From Algoriphagus aquaeductus (GTDB lineage Bacteria; Bacteroidota; Bacteroidia; Cytophagales; Cyclobacteriaceae), in NCBI RefSeq assembly GCF_003253485.1, contig NZ_QKTX01000021.1, forward strand, positions 1 through 64,000: a stretch of DNA of 64,000 nt, given 5' to 3'. The notes beneath the pieces are model-generated. The model was not told the DNA's origin. It worked only from the letters and a program-made list of their open reading frames with translations, and searched no databases. Position numbers and translations under genes: made by a program. Shown here piece after piece: positions 30,715 through 41,302 of the stretch. How positions within the stretch are numbered: position 1 is the first letter of the stretch; every line of letters begins with the position of its first letter.

Positions 30715-33630
30715 ATGCCGGAGTCGAGTTCCAATAAGTCGTTTCTCATGGTCTCTTTGCTGATCATTCTGATCAGTTCAATATTCTTTACTATAAATTT
30801 TTCCAGTCAGGACAAGCTTGCCACCTATAGTTTTCAAACCGAATTGGAGATCAATAGCCTCAATTCTCTGTTTAAAACCCATTATGACCTTGTACTTGAA
30901 AAAAGGAAATTTCAGTCTCTTTTAAGTCCAGCATCCAGATCAAATTATATCCGGCTCAAATCAGAATTGGCAAATGAACTTGATTCCCTTCGGATGGGAA
31001 TGAAGCAATTCCCTCAATTTGAAGCTAATTACACTAACCTGTTTCTCGCTCTTGAATCCCGATTGGAGCAATTGGATAGGCATTTGGCTTACTTTGATCA
31101 ATTCAGCGTCGAAGTAGCTCAGCAGAAAATACAAGCCGAAACCGATGAGATTCAAAGCCGATCCGCAGTGTTGGAGCTGGCTTATCAGCAGATGCTCAAA
31201 GATCTTTTGGCAGAAAGAGACCAATTTACCCGCGATTACTTCGCTAAGGCTAGATTCAATTACATTGGCTTTATTGTATTGTTTGTAATCTCCCTGGTTT
31301 TGTTGGTGGCGAATTATTTCCTTGGTCAGAAGCAACAAAAACTTAGTCTGGAGAAGCAACAGCAGCGTATTCAATTCGAACTGGCCCAAAAGGATACTCA
31401 AGACTTTCAGACCTCGTTCGATAACGCAGCCATTGGAATGGGCTTGGTTGACGATTCCGGAAGGTGGATTCGGGTCAATTCGAGCTTGTGTAAGATGCTG
31501 GGATACACGCCGGAGGAATTGATCAATCTGACTTTCCAGGAAATTACCCACCCCGAGGACCTTTTTGCTGATTTGGAACAGGCCAAGCGCTTGAGAAATA
31601 GGGAAATAGAGTCGTACACGATTGAGAAGCGATATATTACCAAATCGGGAGAAATTGTGTGGATCAATCTGAATGGTACCGCCGTTTGGGAGGAGGATGG
31701 CCATTTCAGGTATTTCATCGCTCAAATAGAAAATATTACCCCAAGAAAAAAATACTTCGCCGACCTAAAGGTACAGAAAGAGCGATTTGAGTACGTCATC
31801 GAAGGCACTCAGGCCGGTACTTGGGAGTGGAATGTTCAAACCGGTGAAACAGTGTTTAATGAAACCTGGGCAAACATTATTGGCTATCAGCTTGAGGAAA
31901 TCAGTCCGGTATCGATCGATACTTGGATGAAGTATGCCCATCCGGATGACTTGGAACAGTCGAACCAAAAACTTCAGGCTTGTTTCAGTAAAGCCTCGGA
32001 TTACTACGAATGCGAGTGCCGAATGCGACATAAGGATGGGCACTGGGTTTGGGTGCTGGATCGGGGCAAAGTGATGACCTGGACAGCAGACGGAAAGCCT
32101 GAAAAGATGTATGGCACCCATACGGAGATTTCCAAGTTCAAAGAGCTCGAATATGAGCTGAGTGCCAAAAATGCATTTACAGAGGCAGTTTTGGATACCA
32201 TCGATGTGGGCATCGTGGTGGCAAATGCAGATGGCCAGTTGAATCGGTTCAACAAGGCCACTCTGGAATTTCATGGACTGGAATCAAAAAATATTTCTCC
32301 GGATGAATGGCCGGAATATTATCAATTGCTAACTCCAGACTTGAGCGCCCATTTGAGTAAGGAAGATGTTCCACTTTATCGTGCCTGGAAGGGTGAGAAA
32401 TTCGAAAACCGGGAGTTTGCCATAAGACATTCCTCCGGTGATATCCGGCACATCAGCTGCTCCGGCAGTCCGATTTATACCGAAAATCACGAGTTTCTCG
32501 GGGCAGTGGTAGCCATGAAGGATATTTCGGCAGAAAAAATCTATAAACAGACCTTGCTGGAAAGTGAGCGGAAGTTTAAGGGGATTTTCAATTCCACCTT
32601 TCAGTTTATCGGATTTTTGGATCTGGAGGGGAACCTGCTGGAAGCGAATCAAACCGCCCTGGATTTTGGTGGACTGCGTCAGGAAGATGTTGTGGGGAAG
32701 AAATTCTGGGATTGTCATTGGTGGCAAGTTTCTCCGCAGACTCAAAAACAGCTCCAAGATGCTATTCAAATGGCCGCAAAAGGTGAGTTTGTACAATATG
32801 AAGTAGCGGTCTGGGATAGAGATAAGAGACCCGTAACCATCTTGTTTAATCTAAAGCCTATTTTCAATGAGGAGGGAAAGGTCTTTGCGATTATTCCGGA
32901 GGGACGTCTGATTCAGGATATCGTGGATGCCCGAGAGGCGCTGAAGGATAAAAATGTGGAGCTTCAGCGTTTTGCTTCGGTGGCCTCCCATGATTTGAAG
33001 GAACCTCTCCGGATGGTGATCAATTTCCTTCAACTCCTTCATAGAAAATACGATCCCATTTTGGATGACAAAGGGCGGCAATACATTCAATTTGCCGTGG
33101 ATGCCTCACAGCGGATGAATACCCTGATTTCAGAATTGCTGGAATACAGTCAGTTGGGAAATTTGGATACTCCTAAGGAATGGGTGGATACCAATTCGAT
33201 TGTTCAGACAGTTTTGGATTATTATTCAACTTCTTTGGAGGAATCAGGCGGACGGGTTTTTTTCAGTTCTCTGCCAAACCTATGGGTAAGGAAAGTGCCA
33301 TTTGAGCTCTTGATCCGAAATCTTCTTGGAAATTCCCTGAAATACCGAAAGCCAGAAATCCCACCCCAAATTACCCTTAGCGCCATGGAGCTGGAAAATC
33401 ATTGGGAGTTTGCCGTAAGGGATAATGGAATAGGCTTTGAACCGGAGCATGCCAAATCCATCTTTCAGATGTTCAAACGGTTGCATACGAGGCAGGAATT
33501 TGCCGGTACCGGGATGGGGCTTGCTACCTGTCAACGGATTGTCGAACAGCATGATGGCGAAATCTGGGCCGAATCCATTCCCGGACAGGGCAGTGTTTTC
33601 AGATTCACCTTAGCAAAACCGGACAGCTGA
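30715..33630 (+). CDS. membrane-bound multi-PAS sensor histidine kinase
   Basis: A 971-aa kinase. Membrane helices at about 10-29 and 183-205 bracket an extracytoplasmic helical sensor of about 150 residues. Four PAS domains follow: about 228-350 (DNAAIGMGLVDDSGRWIRVN), 355-480 (GTQAGTWEWNVQTGE), 490-610 (LDTIDVGIVVANADGQ) and 615-735. The phosphorylation domain has H759 in FASVASHDLKEPLRMV, and the ATPase domain has DNGIGFEPEH and GTGMGLATC. This core is of the phytochrome-like class that often works with Rcp1-type single-domain regulators. There is no receiver domain. It lies 467 bases upstream of a second PAS kinase; an Rcp1-like regulator follows that. Confidence 0.93.
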   Translation: MPESSSNKSFLMVSLLIILISSIFFTINFSSQDKLATYSFQTELEINSLNSLFKTHYDLVLEKRKFQSLLSPASRSNYIRLKSELANELDSLRMGMKQFPQFEANYTNLFLALESRLEQLDRHLAYFDQFSVEVAQQKIQAETDEIQSRSAVLELAYQQMLKDLLAERDQFTRDYFAKARFNYIGFIVLFVISLVLLVANYFLGQKQQKLSLEKQQQRIQFELAQKDTQDFQTSFDNAAIGMGLVDDSGRWIRVNSSLCKMLGYTPEELINLTFQEITHPEDLFADLEQAKRLRNREIESYTIEKRYITKSGEIVWINLNGTAVWEEDGHFRYFIAQIENITPRKKYFADLKVQKERFEYVIEGTQAGTWEWNVQTGETVFNETWANIIGYQLEEISPVSIDTWMKYAHPDDLEQSNQKLQACFSKASDYYECECRMRHKDGHWVWVLDRGKVMTWTADGKPEKMYGTHTEISKFKELEYELSAKNAFTEAVLDTIDVGIVVANADGQLNRFNKATLEFHGLESKNISPDEWPEYYQLLTPDLSAHLSKEDVPLYRAWKGEKFENREFAIRHSSGDIRHISCSGSPIYTENHEFLGAVVAMKDISAEKIYKQTLLESERKFKGIFNSTFQFIGFLDLEGNLLEANQTALDFGGLRQEDVVGKKFWDCHWWQVSPQTQKQLQDAIQMAAKGEFVQYEVAVWDRDKRPVTILFNLKPIFNEEGKVFAIIPEGRLIQDIVDAREALKDKNVELQRFASVASHDLKEPLRMVINFLQLLHRKYDPILDDKGRQYIQFAVDASQRMNTLISELLEYSQLGNLDTPKEWVDTNSIVQTVLDYYSTSLEESGGRVFFSSLPNLWVRKVPFELLIRNLLGNSLKYRKPEIPPQITLSAMELENHWEFAVRDNGIGFEPEHAKSIFQMFKRLHTRQEFAGTGMGLATCQRIVEQHDGEIWAESIPGQGSVFRFTLAKPDS

Positions 33631-34097
33631 TGAATCCAAAATATGCCGCTTAATAGGATTAAGCCTTCTGAATAAGTTTCACTCTTTCCAAAGGAAGTAG
33701 TGATTGCCAAAACCAACCAGATTGATTTGTCACCTTAAAAGATCAGAATAAAAGTTTGGATAGGAGTTGATGCTCGGGTTAGTAAGCCTCTTACTCAAAA
33801 CCGAGAGGATTTAGTTGGAATTAAATTTCCGGGAATACTGAATAAATCACTGATTACCTACTGTATTTTACACTTTATATACAAAAACCGGTCATTCCAA
33901 TAAAAGAGAGAAACGCTAAAGTCTCGCAGCTGATACAATAGCTAATTTGTATCGAAATCATTTGAGTTGGTCGGCTTTATCACCCCATCGAAGCCCCAAG
34001 ATCAAGTAGATCCGTATTCACTGTGCCCTGCTATCAAGTTACTCAGGTACAGTTTGCCTCGGGCAAGAAATGAACCATTGGGCTTATCTCCCCACTT
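33631..34097. other. gap between the two PAS kinases
   Basis: About 470 bases without a convincing gene. It contains one inverted repeat, GATACAA (33932-33938) and TTGTATC (33947-33953), around an 8-base spacer with TAGCTA, about 150 bases before the second kinase start. This could be an operator or a small hairpin. No terminator T-run was found after the first kinase. Confidence 0.4.
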
Positions 34098-37000
34098 ATG
34101 AAAACAACACAAAAAATAAACACGATGGTGTTTATTCAGGTGTCCCCGGACTATTGTCTGGAGGATACACCGGCTGAGCAACTCGCCAAAATCTCCGAGG
34201 GTCTGGGATTGGCGGTTGTCAAGGGGGATTATTTGCCTGACTTGATGCTTCCAGCCTACAAAGAAGACTTTATTTCCTGCCTGAATAGAGGGTTCAAAGG
34301 AGAAAGTTTTTCAGTAGAAATCCCATTTCCCTGCTCCAAAAATCTATTCAAAAAATGTGAGGTGACGGTATTGCCCCATTATGTGACGGGAGAGGAAATA
34401 GCCAAAATTGGGCTGGGAATCCGATGTATGGATCAATTTTTCGTTGATTTGGCCTTGATTCAGTCAAATAGCCTTCTCAGCACGATGTTCAATTCGGTAT
34501 CTATGGGGATCTGCATCACCAATAGAGAGGGGCTTTTTGTAGAAGTCAATCGGGAATATTGCAGCATTTATGGGTACACGAGAGAAGAGCTGCTTGGAAA
34601 GCATTTCACATTGGTGTTGGACTCCAAATACCATGAGTGGATGAGCCGCCTGCATGGGGATTTTTTTTCCAAAGGACAGGAGCCCCCGTCTGAGGTAGAA
34701 GTACTTCACAAAACCGGAAAGATCCTAACGGTCAGGATTTTTGCTGATAAACTGACTACTCCCGAGGGAGAGGAATATAAGGTTACTTCGGTCACCGATA
34801 TCACCGAACTTAAAAATCTTGAAATCCAAGTCCAGAATTTAACCCGAAATATTCCGGGAATAGTACTCCGTTATGAGTTGAGTCCAGAAGGGAAGGACCG
34901 GATTCTGTATGTGTCTGAAGGAGTCAAGACCTACTGTGGGGTAAGCCAAAAAGAGGCAATGGAGGATGTATCCAAAATCTGGGATCACATCGATCCAAGG
35001 CATGTCTCACAGGTCAAAGAATCCATAATCCAATCCGCAAAAAATCTCACTACTTGGGAGTCTGAATGGAGATTTTTCCATCCTGATGGAAGTGTATATT
35101 GGCATAGAGCCAGCGGAAATCCCCGAAAGCTTTTGGATGGTACCCTGATTTGGGATTCGATCATTTTGGATGTGACTCAGGAAAAAGAAGCTCAACTGAA
35201 GTTGCAGGATTCCGAAATCAGATTTGAGAAGCTCATCAGTGAAGGGGTGGAGATGATTGCAGTGCTCAATTCCAACGGTGAATATATTTTCAACAGTCCT
35301 TCGTATTCCTCTTTTTTGGGTTACAGCTTGGAGGAACTGAAGGGGCTACAGGCTTTTTCATTGATTCATCCAGACGATGTGCCGCAGTTGTATGCCTCCT
35401 TTCAACAGGTTTTTACGGTCAAGAAAGTGTACTCACAACCTTACAGGTTTCGTAAAAAAGACGGGGAATACATCTGGCTCAAATCTGTGGGGACAAACCT
35501 GCTGGATGATCCTCATATCGGCGGTATCATCGTCAATAGTTCAAATATTTCAGAACTCATCAAGACCGAGACCGATCTCAAATCCTCCGAACAGCAGTAC
35601 AAATACCTTTTCGAAAATAATCCGGGAGCCATGCTCATCTGGGATTTGGAAACTGCTCAAATTCTGGATGTGAATGAATGTGCCTGTGAAATCTATGGCT
35701 ATACCCGGGAAGAGTTTTTAAATATGTCAGTCTATGACATGCGCCCGAAAGAAGAAGTGCCAAAGTTTAAAGAGCAATCCAAAACCGAAAACTGGGTAGA
35801 GTACGAAGGTGTCAGGCTATATTATGGGATTTCTCGCCACATTGACAAGGCTGGAAACCCACTGGATGTCGAGATCAATGCCCAAATGATCACCTATAAA
35901 GGGCGGCGAGTCTCCTTAGTCTTAATGCACGATGTGACTCAGCAGCTTAAAGAGGAATTGAGGCTCAAGCTTCTCGAAAGTGTGATTACCAATGCCAATG
36001 ATGCGGTAATTATTACTGAGGCAGAGCCTTTTTCATCGCCCGGGCCCAGAATTATCTATGTCAATGAGGCATTTACCAGGATGACCGGCTATTCGGAGGA
36101 GGAGATTTTAGGAAAAAATCCCCGCATCTTGCATGGCCCCAAGACGAATTCCCCGGAGTTTGCCCATCTCCGAAAGGCTATGGAAGCTTGGCAATCTTGT
36201 GAGGTGACTGTTATCAATTACAAGAAAAACGGGGAGGAGTTTTGGAATAATTTCTCGATCAGTCCCTTGGCAGATTCAAAAGGGTGGTTTACCCATTGGA
36301 TTTCGATCCAACGAGATGTCACAGCCCAAAAAGTAGAGGAGCAGAAGCGAGAGCTGGTTTCACAAATCATGCTGATCTTTGGAGAGGAAGAACGGTTTAA
36401 TTTGGCCTTGGATCGAAGTTTGGAAAAACTGGTCCAGTTCAAAGAACTCGATGGGGCAGAGGTTTGGTTGGTTAATGCCGATCGGACAAAGGTCAATTTG
36501 GTGGCCCGATTTGCCCAAACTGACAAGGGAAAAAGGTTTATGGAAATTTCTTCCCATATCCAAAGTTTTAAACCTGGTGAAGGGCTGCCCGGAAAAATCT
36601 GGGAGGCCAATCGAAATCTTCAAATCGATGAGTCCTGTTCAGAGGAAGAGTTTCCTCGAAAAGAACTGGTCTTAAGTTCAGGACTATCCACTGCGTTCGG
36701 GCTTCCGCTTCATTACAGTCAGGAAGTGATCGGCGTGATCGTTTTTGCCACAGATCAAAAAAATGGAGCAGTGAATTCGGCAGTTGAGGTTTTCGAGCCG
36801 ATGACTGATATGCTGGGTGCTGAAATTCATCGAAAAAAGGTACAGGATGAGCTTTCCCAGATCTTTGATACCGCTCAGGATATCATTTGTATCTGGGGTT
36901 TTGACGGGAAGTTCAAGAAAATCAACAAGGGGGGGACTCAGCTGCTCGGTTATTCTGAAGAAGAGCTTCTGGCAAACAGAATAGATTATTTTCTTCATCC

Positions 37001-39017
37001 AGAGGATCATCAAAGTTCTGAATCTGAGCTTCAGAAGATGAGAGAAGGAAATCGTCAGGCGCAGTTCATCAATCGATTTATTACCAAAGAAGGACAGACC
37101 CTTTGGCTGGACTGGAACAATACAGTGGTCTACGAGGAGGAGCTTATCTATTCGGTAGCAAAGAACATCACAGAGGAGAAGGAGCTCGAGGATCTGTTGG
37201 AGCGAGCCAATAAGATGGCGAGAATCGGATTTTGGGATGTAGATGTGCGGAAGGAGACCCAATTTTGGAGCGCTGTGACCAAAGAAATCCATGAAGTGGC
37301 CAACGATTATTTGCCCACTGTGCAGGGAGGAATCAGTTTTTATGCTCCGGAGGCTATTCCTGTGATTACCGAAGTTTTTTACCGATGCCAGGATACCGGA
37401 GAACCGTATGATCTAGAGCTTCCCATAATTACCGCCAAAGGGAAAAAAATCTGGATCCGAACCCAAGGACAAGCAGAGTTTCGGGATGGACAATGCAAGA
37501 GGGTATTTGGGATTATCCAGGATATCACCGATCTGAAAATCGCTCAGATTGAGCTGGAAAAATCTTTCGAGCAAAAAAACGCCATCTTAGAAAGTATCGG
37601 TGATGCCTTCCTATCCGTGGACAAGATGGGGACCATCACCTATTGGAACCAAGTGGCCGCCCAACTTTTTGGAGGTACCAAAGAGGAGCGGGTGGGAAGC
37701 AGTGTGTGGAGTTTGATTCCATTGACCCAAGAAAATATCACTCTAGGCAAACTTCGTGAGGCTATAGAGATAGGTAAAGTGCTTCGTTATGAGCAGTATT
37801 TTCAGCTTTTGGGCAAATGGCTGGAGATATCTATCTACCCTTCGGAAATTGGACTCTCGGTGTATTTGAAAGATGTTACCCTTCGAAAGACAAGCGAAGA
37901 GTTAATCAGGCAGTCCAATGAGCGATTTGAACGGGTTTCGGAAGTGACCAATGATGCCATATGGGATTGGGACGTTAGGGCAGACAAGCTCTACTGGGGG
38001 CCTGGTTACAAAAATTTGTTTGGATTTACTTACGATCCGCGAGAGATTTCATACGATACTTGGGAACGACACATTCATCCTGAGGACTTGGAAAGAACTC
38101 TTGAGGTCGTTGAAAACGCCATTCAGGATGTTCACAATGCCCACATTTACAACGAATACCGGTTTAGAAGACATGATGGAACCTATGCATTTGTTACCGA
38201 TCGGGGAATGATCATTCGGGATCATCAGGGGAGTCCCTTGAGGTTGGTCGGAGCAATCACCGATATCACTGAGCGGAAAATGTATGAAAATTCACTCCGC
38301 GAACTCAATGAGAAACTCGAAGCTCGTGCAAGAGAATTGGCTATTTCCAATGCCGAATTGGAGCAGTTTGCCTACGTCGCATCCCATGATTTGCAAGAGC
38401 CGTTGCGCATGGTGTCCAGCTTTTTGTCCCAGTTGGAGATCAAATACAAAAACCAATTGGATGAAAAGGCCAACAGGTACATTCATTTTGCGGTGGATGG
38501 TGCCAAAAGAATGCGGCAGATTATTCTGGATCTTTTGGAGTTTTCCCGTGTGGGAAGGATGAATGATGAAGTAGGAGAAGTCTCCATCCAATCCGTATTG
38601 GAAGAGGTCTGCACCCTACAGGCTCAGCTGATCGAAAGTAAGCAGGCAGCGGTCTTTTGGGGCGAGATGCCTGTGGTGTTAGGTTCAAAAACCCCTCTTT
38701 TTCAAATCTTCCAAAATCTGATCAGCAATGCTGTGAAATATAGTAAGGAGGGGGTACCGCCGGAGGTGAAAATCTCCTGTATTGAATTTCCAACCCATTG
38801 GGAGTTTAAAGTTCAGGACAACGGAATAGGAATCGAAGCGGATAGCCTCGATAAAATCTTCGTGATTTTTCAGAGGTTGCACACCAAAGATCAATATGCC
38901 GGAACAGGTATCGGGCTGGCAATTGTGAAAAAACTGGTGGAGAATCTCGGAGGGAAAATAAGCGTCGAATCCACTCCTGGAGTAGGTACGGTATTTAGTT
39001 TTACTTTAAGGAAATGA
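34098..39017 (+). CDS. very large soluble multi-PAS/GAF sensor histidine kinase
   Basis: A 1639-aa kinase without membrane segments, so cytosolic. About nine or ten PAS-like domains are strung together (for example FNSVSMGICITNREGLFVEVN about 135, LFENNPGAMLIWDLE about 505, ESVITNANDAVIITEAE about 625, FDTAQDIICIWGFDGKFKK about 915, ILESIGDAFLSVDKMG about 1160, EVTNDAIWDWDVRADKLYW about 1280), with one GAF domain at about 760-905. H1430 is in FAYVASHDLQEPLRMV, and the ATPase domain ends with DNGIGIEADS and GTGIGLAIV. The core closely resembles the preceding kinase, suggesting duplication. The Rcp1-type regulator 129 bases downstream is the likely partner. Confidence 0.93.
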   Translation: MKTTQKINTMVFIQVSPDYCLEDTPAEQLAKISEGLGLAVVKGDYLPDLMLPAYKEDFISCLNRGFKGESFSVEIPFPCSKNLFKKCEVTVLPHYVTGEEIAKIGLGIRCMDQFFVDLALIQSNSLLSTMFNSVSMGICITNREGLFVEVNREYCSIYGYTREELLGKHFTLVLDSKYHEWMSRLHGDFFSKGQEPPSEVEVLHKTGKILTVRIFADKLTTPEGEEYKVTSVTDITELKNLEIQVQNLTRNIPGIVLRYELSPEGKDRILYVSEGVKTYCGVSQKEAMEDVSKIWDHIDPRHVSQVKESIIQSAKNLTTWESEWRFFHPDGSVYWHRASGNPRKLLDGTLIWDSIILDVTQEKEAQLKLQDSEIRFEKLISEGVEMIAVLNSNGEYIFNSPSYSSFLGYSLEELKGLQAFSLIHPDDVPQLYASFQQVFTVKKVYSQPYRFRKKDGEYIWLKSVGTNLLDDPHIGGIIVNSSNISELIKTETDLKSSEQQYKYLFENNPGAMLIWDLETAQILDVNECACEIYGYTREEFLNMSVYDMRPKEEVPKFKEQSKTENWVEYEGVRLYYGISRHIDKAGNPLDVEINAQMITYKGRRVSLVLMHDVTQQLKEELRLKLLESVITNANDAVIITEAEPFSSPGPRIIYVNEAFTRMTGYSEEEILGKNPRILHGPKTNSPEFAHLRKAMEAWQSCEVTVINYKKNGEEFWNNFSISPLADSKGWFTHWISIQRDVTAQKVEEQKRELVSQIMLIFGEEERFNLALDRSLEKLVQFKELDGAEVWLVNADRTKVNLVARFAQTDKGKRFMEISSHIQSFKPGEGLPGKIWEANRNLQIDESCSEEEFPRKELVLSSGLSTAFGLPLHYSQEVIGVIVFATDQKNGAVNSAVEVFEPMTDMLGAEIHRKKVQDELSQIFDTAQDIICIWGFDGKFKKINKGGTQLLGYSEEELLANRIDYFLHPEDHQSSESELQKMREGNRQAQFINRFITKEGQTLWLDWNNTVVYEEELIYSVAKNITEEKELEDLLERANKMARIGFWDVDVRKETQFWSAVTKEIHEVANDYLPTVQGGISFYAPEAIPVITEVFYRCQDTGEPYDLELPIITAKGKKIWIRTQGQAEFRDGQCKRVFGIIQDITDLKIAQIELEKSFEQKNAILESIGDAFLSVDKMGTITYWNQVAAQLFGGTKEERVGSSVWSLIPLTQENITLGKLREAIEIGKVLRYEQYFQLLGKWLEISIYPSEIGLSVYLKDVTLRKTSEELIRQSNERFERVSEVTNDAIWDWDVRADKLYWGPGYKNLFGFTYDPREISYDTWERHIHPEDLERTLEVVENAIQDVHNAHIYNEYRFRRHDGTYAFVTDRGMIIRDHQGSPLRLVGAITDITERKMYENSLRELNEKLEARARELAISNAELEQFAYVASHDLQEPLRMVSSFLSQLEIKYKNQLDEKANRYIHFAVDGAKRMRQIILDLLEFSRVGRMNDEVGEVSIQSVLEEVCTLQAQLIESKQAAVFWGEMPVVLGSKTPLFQIFQNLISNAVKYSKEGVPPEVKISCIEFPTHWEFKVQDNGIGIEADSLDKIFVIFQRLHTKDQYAGTGIGLAIVKKLVENLGGKISVESTPGVGTVFSFTLRK

Positions 39018-39146
39018 TGGTGTGAAACTGGTGTGGAGTAGTAGCTTCCCGGACAAAGATTTGCAAGGCTAATCCAGTCTTCAAGCAGTAGGTATAGTCC
39101 CTGATGAGGATGCTCGTTCGGGGTTTAATGTTTAAAATTTATCTAA

Positions 39147-39572
39147 ATGAGGAAAATTCAAATTCTCTTGGTCGAAGACAATGAAGGAGATATTCTTTTG
39201 ACCACGGAAGCCCTGGAAGCCCTGACGGTCCAAAATGAAATCAAGGTGGTGAAAACCGGGAAAGATGCGATGGAGTACATGGCTCAATCCGGAAGGTTTT
39301 CGGAAGTACAGCTTCCTGACTTAGTCTTGTTGGATATTAACCTTCCTATCAAAAACGGCATCGAAGTGCTGTCAATGATCAAGTCACAGGAAAAAACAAA
39401 AAATATTCCGGTGATCATGCTGACTACCTCCTCATCAAAATCCGATCGGGAAGCTGCCGAGAAGCTGAATGCTAACTTGTTCATTTCAAAGCCTTCAGAT
39501 ATGTATGCCTACGAAGAGATTGTGGGAGTAATCGATCAATTTATTCTCAATCAGGAAGAGGTACGCTCCTAA
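39147..39572 (+). CDS. Rcp1-type single-domain response regulator
   Basis: A 141-aa receiver-only protein. The acidic pair E10-D11 is in LLVEDNEGD, the phosphoacceptor is D63 in LVLLDINLP, T93-T94 lie in MLTTSSS and K115 is in FISKP. The NEGD insertion and the length are typical of Rcp1-like regulators paired with phytochrome-class kinases. There is no output domain, so it probably acts by protein-protein contact or as a phosphorelay intermediate. It likely belongs with the multi-PAS kinase just upstream. Confidence 0.92.
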   Translation: MRKIQILLVEDNEGDILLTTEALEALTVQNEIKVVKTGKDAMEYMAQSGRFSEVQLPDLVLLDINLPIKNGIEVLSMIKSQEKTKNIPVIMLTTSSSKSDREAAEKLNANLFISKPSDMYAYEEIVGVIDQFILNQEEVRS

Positions 39573-39584
39573 ATAGGAACTCAG

Positions 39585-39608
39585 CCCTGTTTTTTTTTAG
39601 AGACAGGG
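39585..39608 (+). terminator. weak hairpin after the response regulator
   Basis: CCCTGT and ACAGGG pair across a 12-base T-rich loop, 13 bases after the stop. No T-run follows, so its strength is doubtful. Confidence 0.35.
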
Positions 39609-39684
39609 AACCAAATTCCTTTCGTAATTTTTTAACTTTTTAATGCTTTAGAATCCCAGAGCGCTTTTAATATACCTTTTTACC

Positions 39685-41148
39685 ATGCTCATTACCCCGG
39701 AAAATATCATTTTAATCAGTTCCTTTTTGCTCATCATGAGCATTATCGCCAGCAAGACAGCAGGTAGAGCCGGTATTCCCGTCTTGTTACTTTTTCTTGG
39801 GGTAGGAATGTTGGCAGGCACAGATGGTCTGGGAAAAATCACCTTTAATGATCCTTTTGCCGCCCAGTTTTTGGGAGTAGTGGCCCTGACATACATCCTT
39901 TTTTCGGGTGGATTGGATACCAAGTGGGAATCCATCAAGCCCGTCATGGGCCCCGGAATCGTACTTTCCACCTTGGGTGTCTTATTGACCGCCCTTTCAG
40001 TTGGGATTTTTGCCACTTGGGTGGGGGATTTCTCCCTCAAGGAAGGGATTCTATTGGGGGCAATTGTGTCCTCAACCGATGCAGCGGCTGTTTTTTCCAT
40101 ACTCAGAAACAAAAGCATCGGTTTGAAAGGAAATCTTCGTCCGCTTCTCGAGTTGGAATCCGGGAGCAATGATCCCATGGCTTATTTTTTGACCATTGGA
40201 CTGACGACTTGGCTTAGTCTGGAAGGATTTACGCCGGTTGATTTGGTGCCTTTGTTTTTCAAACAGATGATTTTGGGGGCACTTGCGGGTTATGGATTGG
40301 GTAAAATATGCGTTTTTCTGGTCAATAAAATCAATTTGGAATACGAAGGATTATATCCTGTCTTGATGCTGGGATTGGTGGCTATGATCTATGCGTTGAC
40401 CGATCGTATCGGGGGAAATGGATTCTTGGCTGTTTATCTTGCCGGCATCACCATGAACCAGTCCCGTATTCTACATTACAAAAGTTACATCCGGTTTTTT
40501 GATGGGGTCGCTTGGTTGATGCAGATCGTCATGTTTATTACCTTGGGATTGTTGGTATTTCCCAGTGAGGTACTGCCCGTGGTGGGGATTGGATTCCTGA
40601 TTGCCATGTTTCTGATCTTTGTGGCCAGACCCTTGGGGGTATGGGTGTCGCTTATTTTTTTCAAATACAATACCCGAGAAAAGCTATTCATCAGTTGGGT
40701 AGGACTGAGGGGGGCCGTACCGATCGTATTTGCCACTTTCCCGCTTATCGCCGGGATTGACAAAAGCAATCAGATATTCAACATCGTCTTCTTTATCGTG
40801 ATTGCCTCGGTGTCTTTACAGGCAACTTCCTTGGCCAAAGTGGCCAAATGGCTCCACCTTGCAGTTCCGGAGCGTTTGAAAAGAAAAAGTCTCCTGGATA
40901 TCGAACTGTCTGACGGCTTCAAAAATGCCTTGGTAGAGATCGTACTTCCTCAAGATTCGGTGGTGGACGGAAAAAAAATCCTCGACTTGAGTTTTCCAAA
41001 GACCGCCTTAATCGTTTTGGTCAGCAGAAATCAGAAATACATCACTCCCAATGGATCGACCGAACTCAAATCAGGTGATCAGCTGATGATTATGGTCAAT
41101 TCAGAGTCTGAAGAGCAAAAAATCAGGGAAGTGTTGGGGATAATCTGA
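39685..41148 (+). CDS. potassium/proton (CPA1-type) antiporter with C-terminal TrkA_C domain
   Basis: A 487-aa inner-membrane cation/proton antiporter. About 12 hydrophobic segments cover residues 5-390. Ion-binding motifs of the NhaP/CvrA group are GAIVSSTDAAAVFSILR (TM5 aspartate) and LESGSNDPMA. The C-terminal cytosolic TrkA_C domain (about 405-487, ending SGDQLMIMVNSE) is the usual regulatory domain of CvrA/NhaP2 proteins, which exchange K+ for H+. The ion cannot be decided from sequence. The ATG lies well placed before TM1. It is monocistronic. Confidence 0.9.
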   Translation: MLITPENIILISSFLLIMSIIASKTAGRAGIPVLLLFLGVGMLAGTDGLGKITFNDPFAAQFLGVVALTYILFSGGLDTKWESIKPVMGPGIVLSTLGVLLTALSVGIFATWVGDFSLKEGILLGAIVSSTDAAAVFSILRNKSIGLKGNLRPLLELESGSNDPMAYFLTIGLTTWLSLEGFTPVDLVPLFFKQMILGALAGYGLGKICVFLVNKINLEYEGLYPVLMLGLVAMIYALTDRIGGNGFLAVYLAGITMNQSRILHYKSYIRFFDGVAWLMQIVMFITLGLLVFPSEVLPVVGIGFLIAMFLIFVARPLGVWVSLIFFKYNTREKLFISWVGLRGAVPIVFATFPLIAGIDKSNQIFNIVFFIVIASVSLQATSLAKVAKWLHLAVPERLKRKSLLDIELSDGFKNALVEIVLPQDSVVDGKKILDLSFPKTALIVLVSRNQKYITPNGSTELKSGDQLMIMVNSESEEQKIREVLGII

Positions 41149-41302
41149 TCGGAGGTTATGCATAAAAATTTGCGATTTTTTTGATTTTTATTTAATAAAT
41201 GGGGATTACGGGTGAATAAATGAATCGTAAATACTCAAATTTTTGATAAAATTTTATTTTCAGGTTTCTTTTCTATCTTACTGTGAGAAAAATGAGAAGC
41301 CT

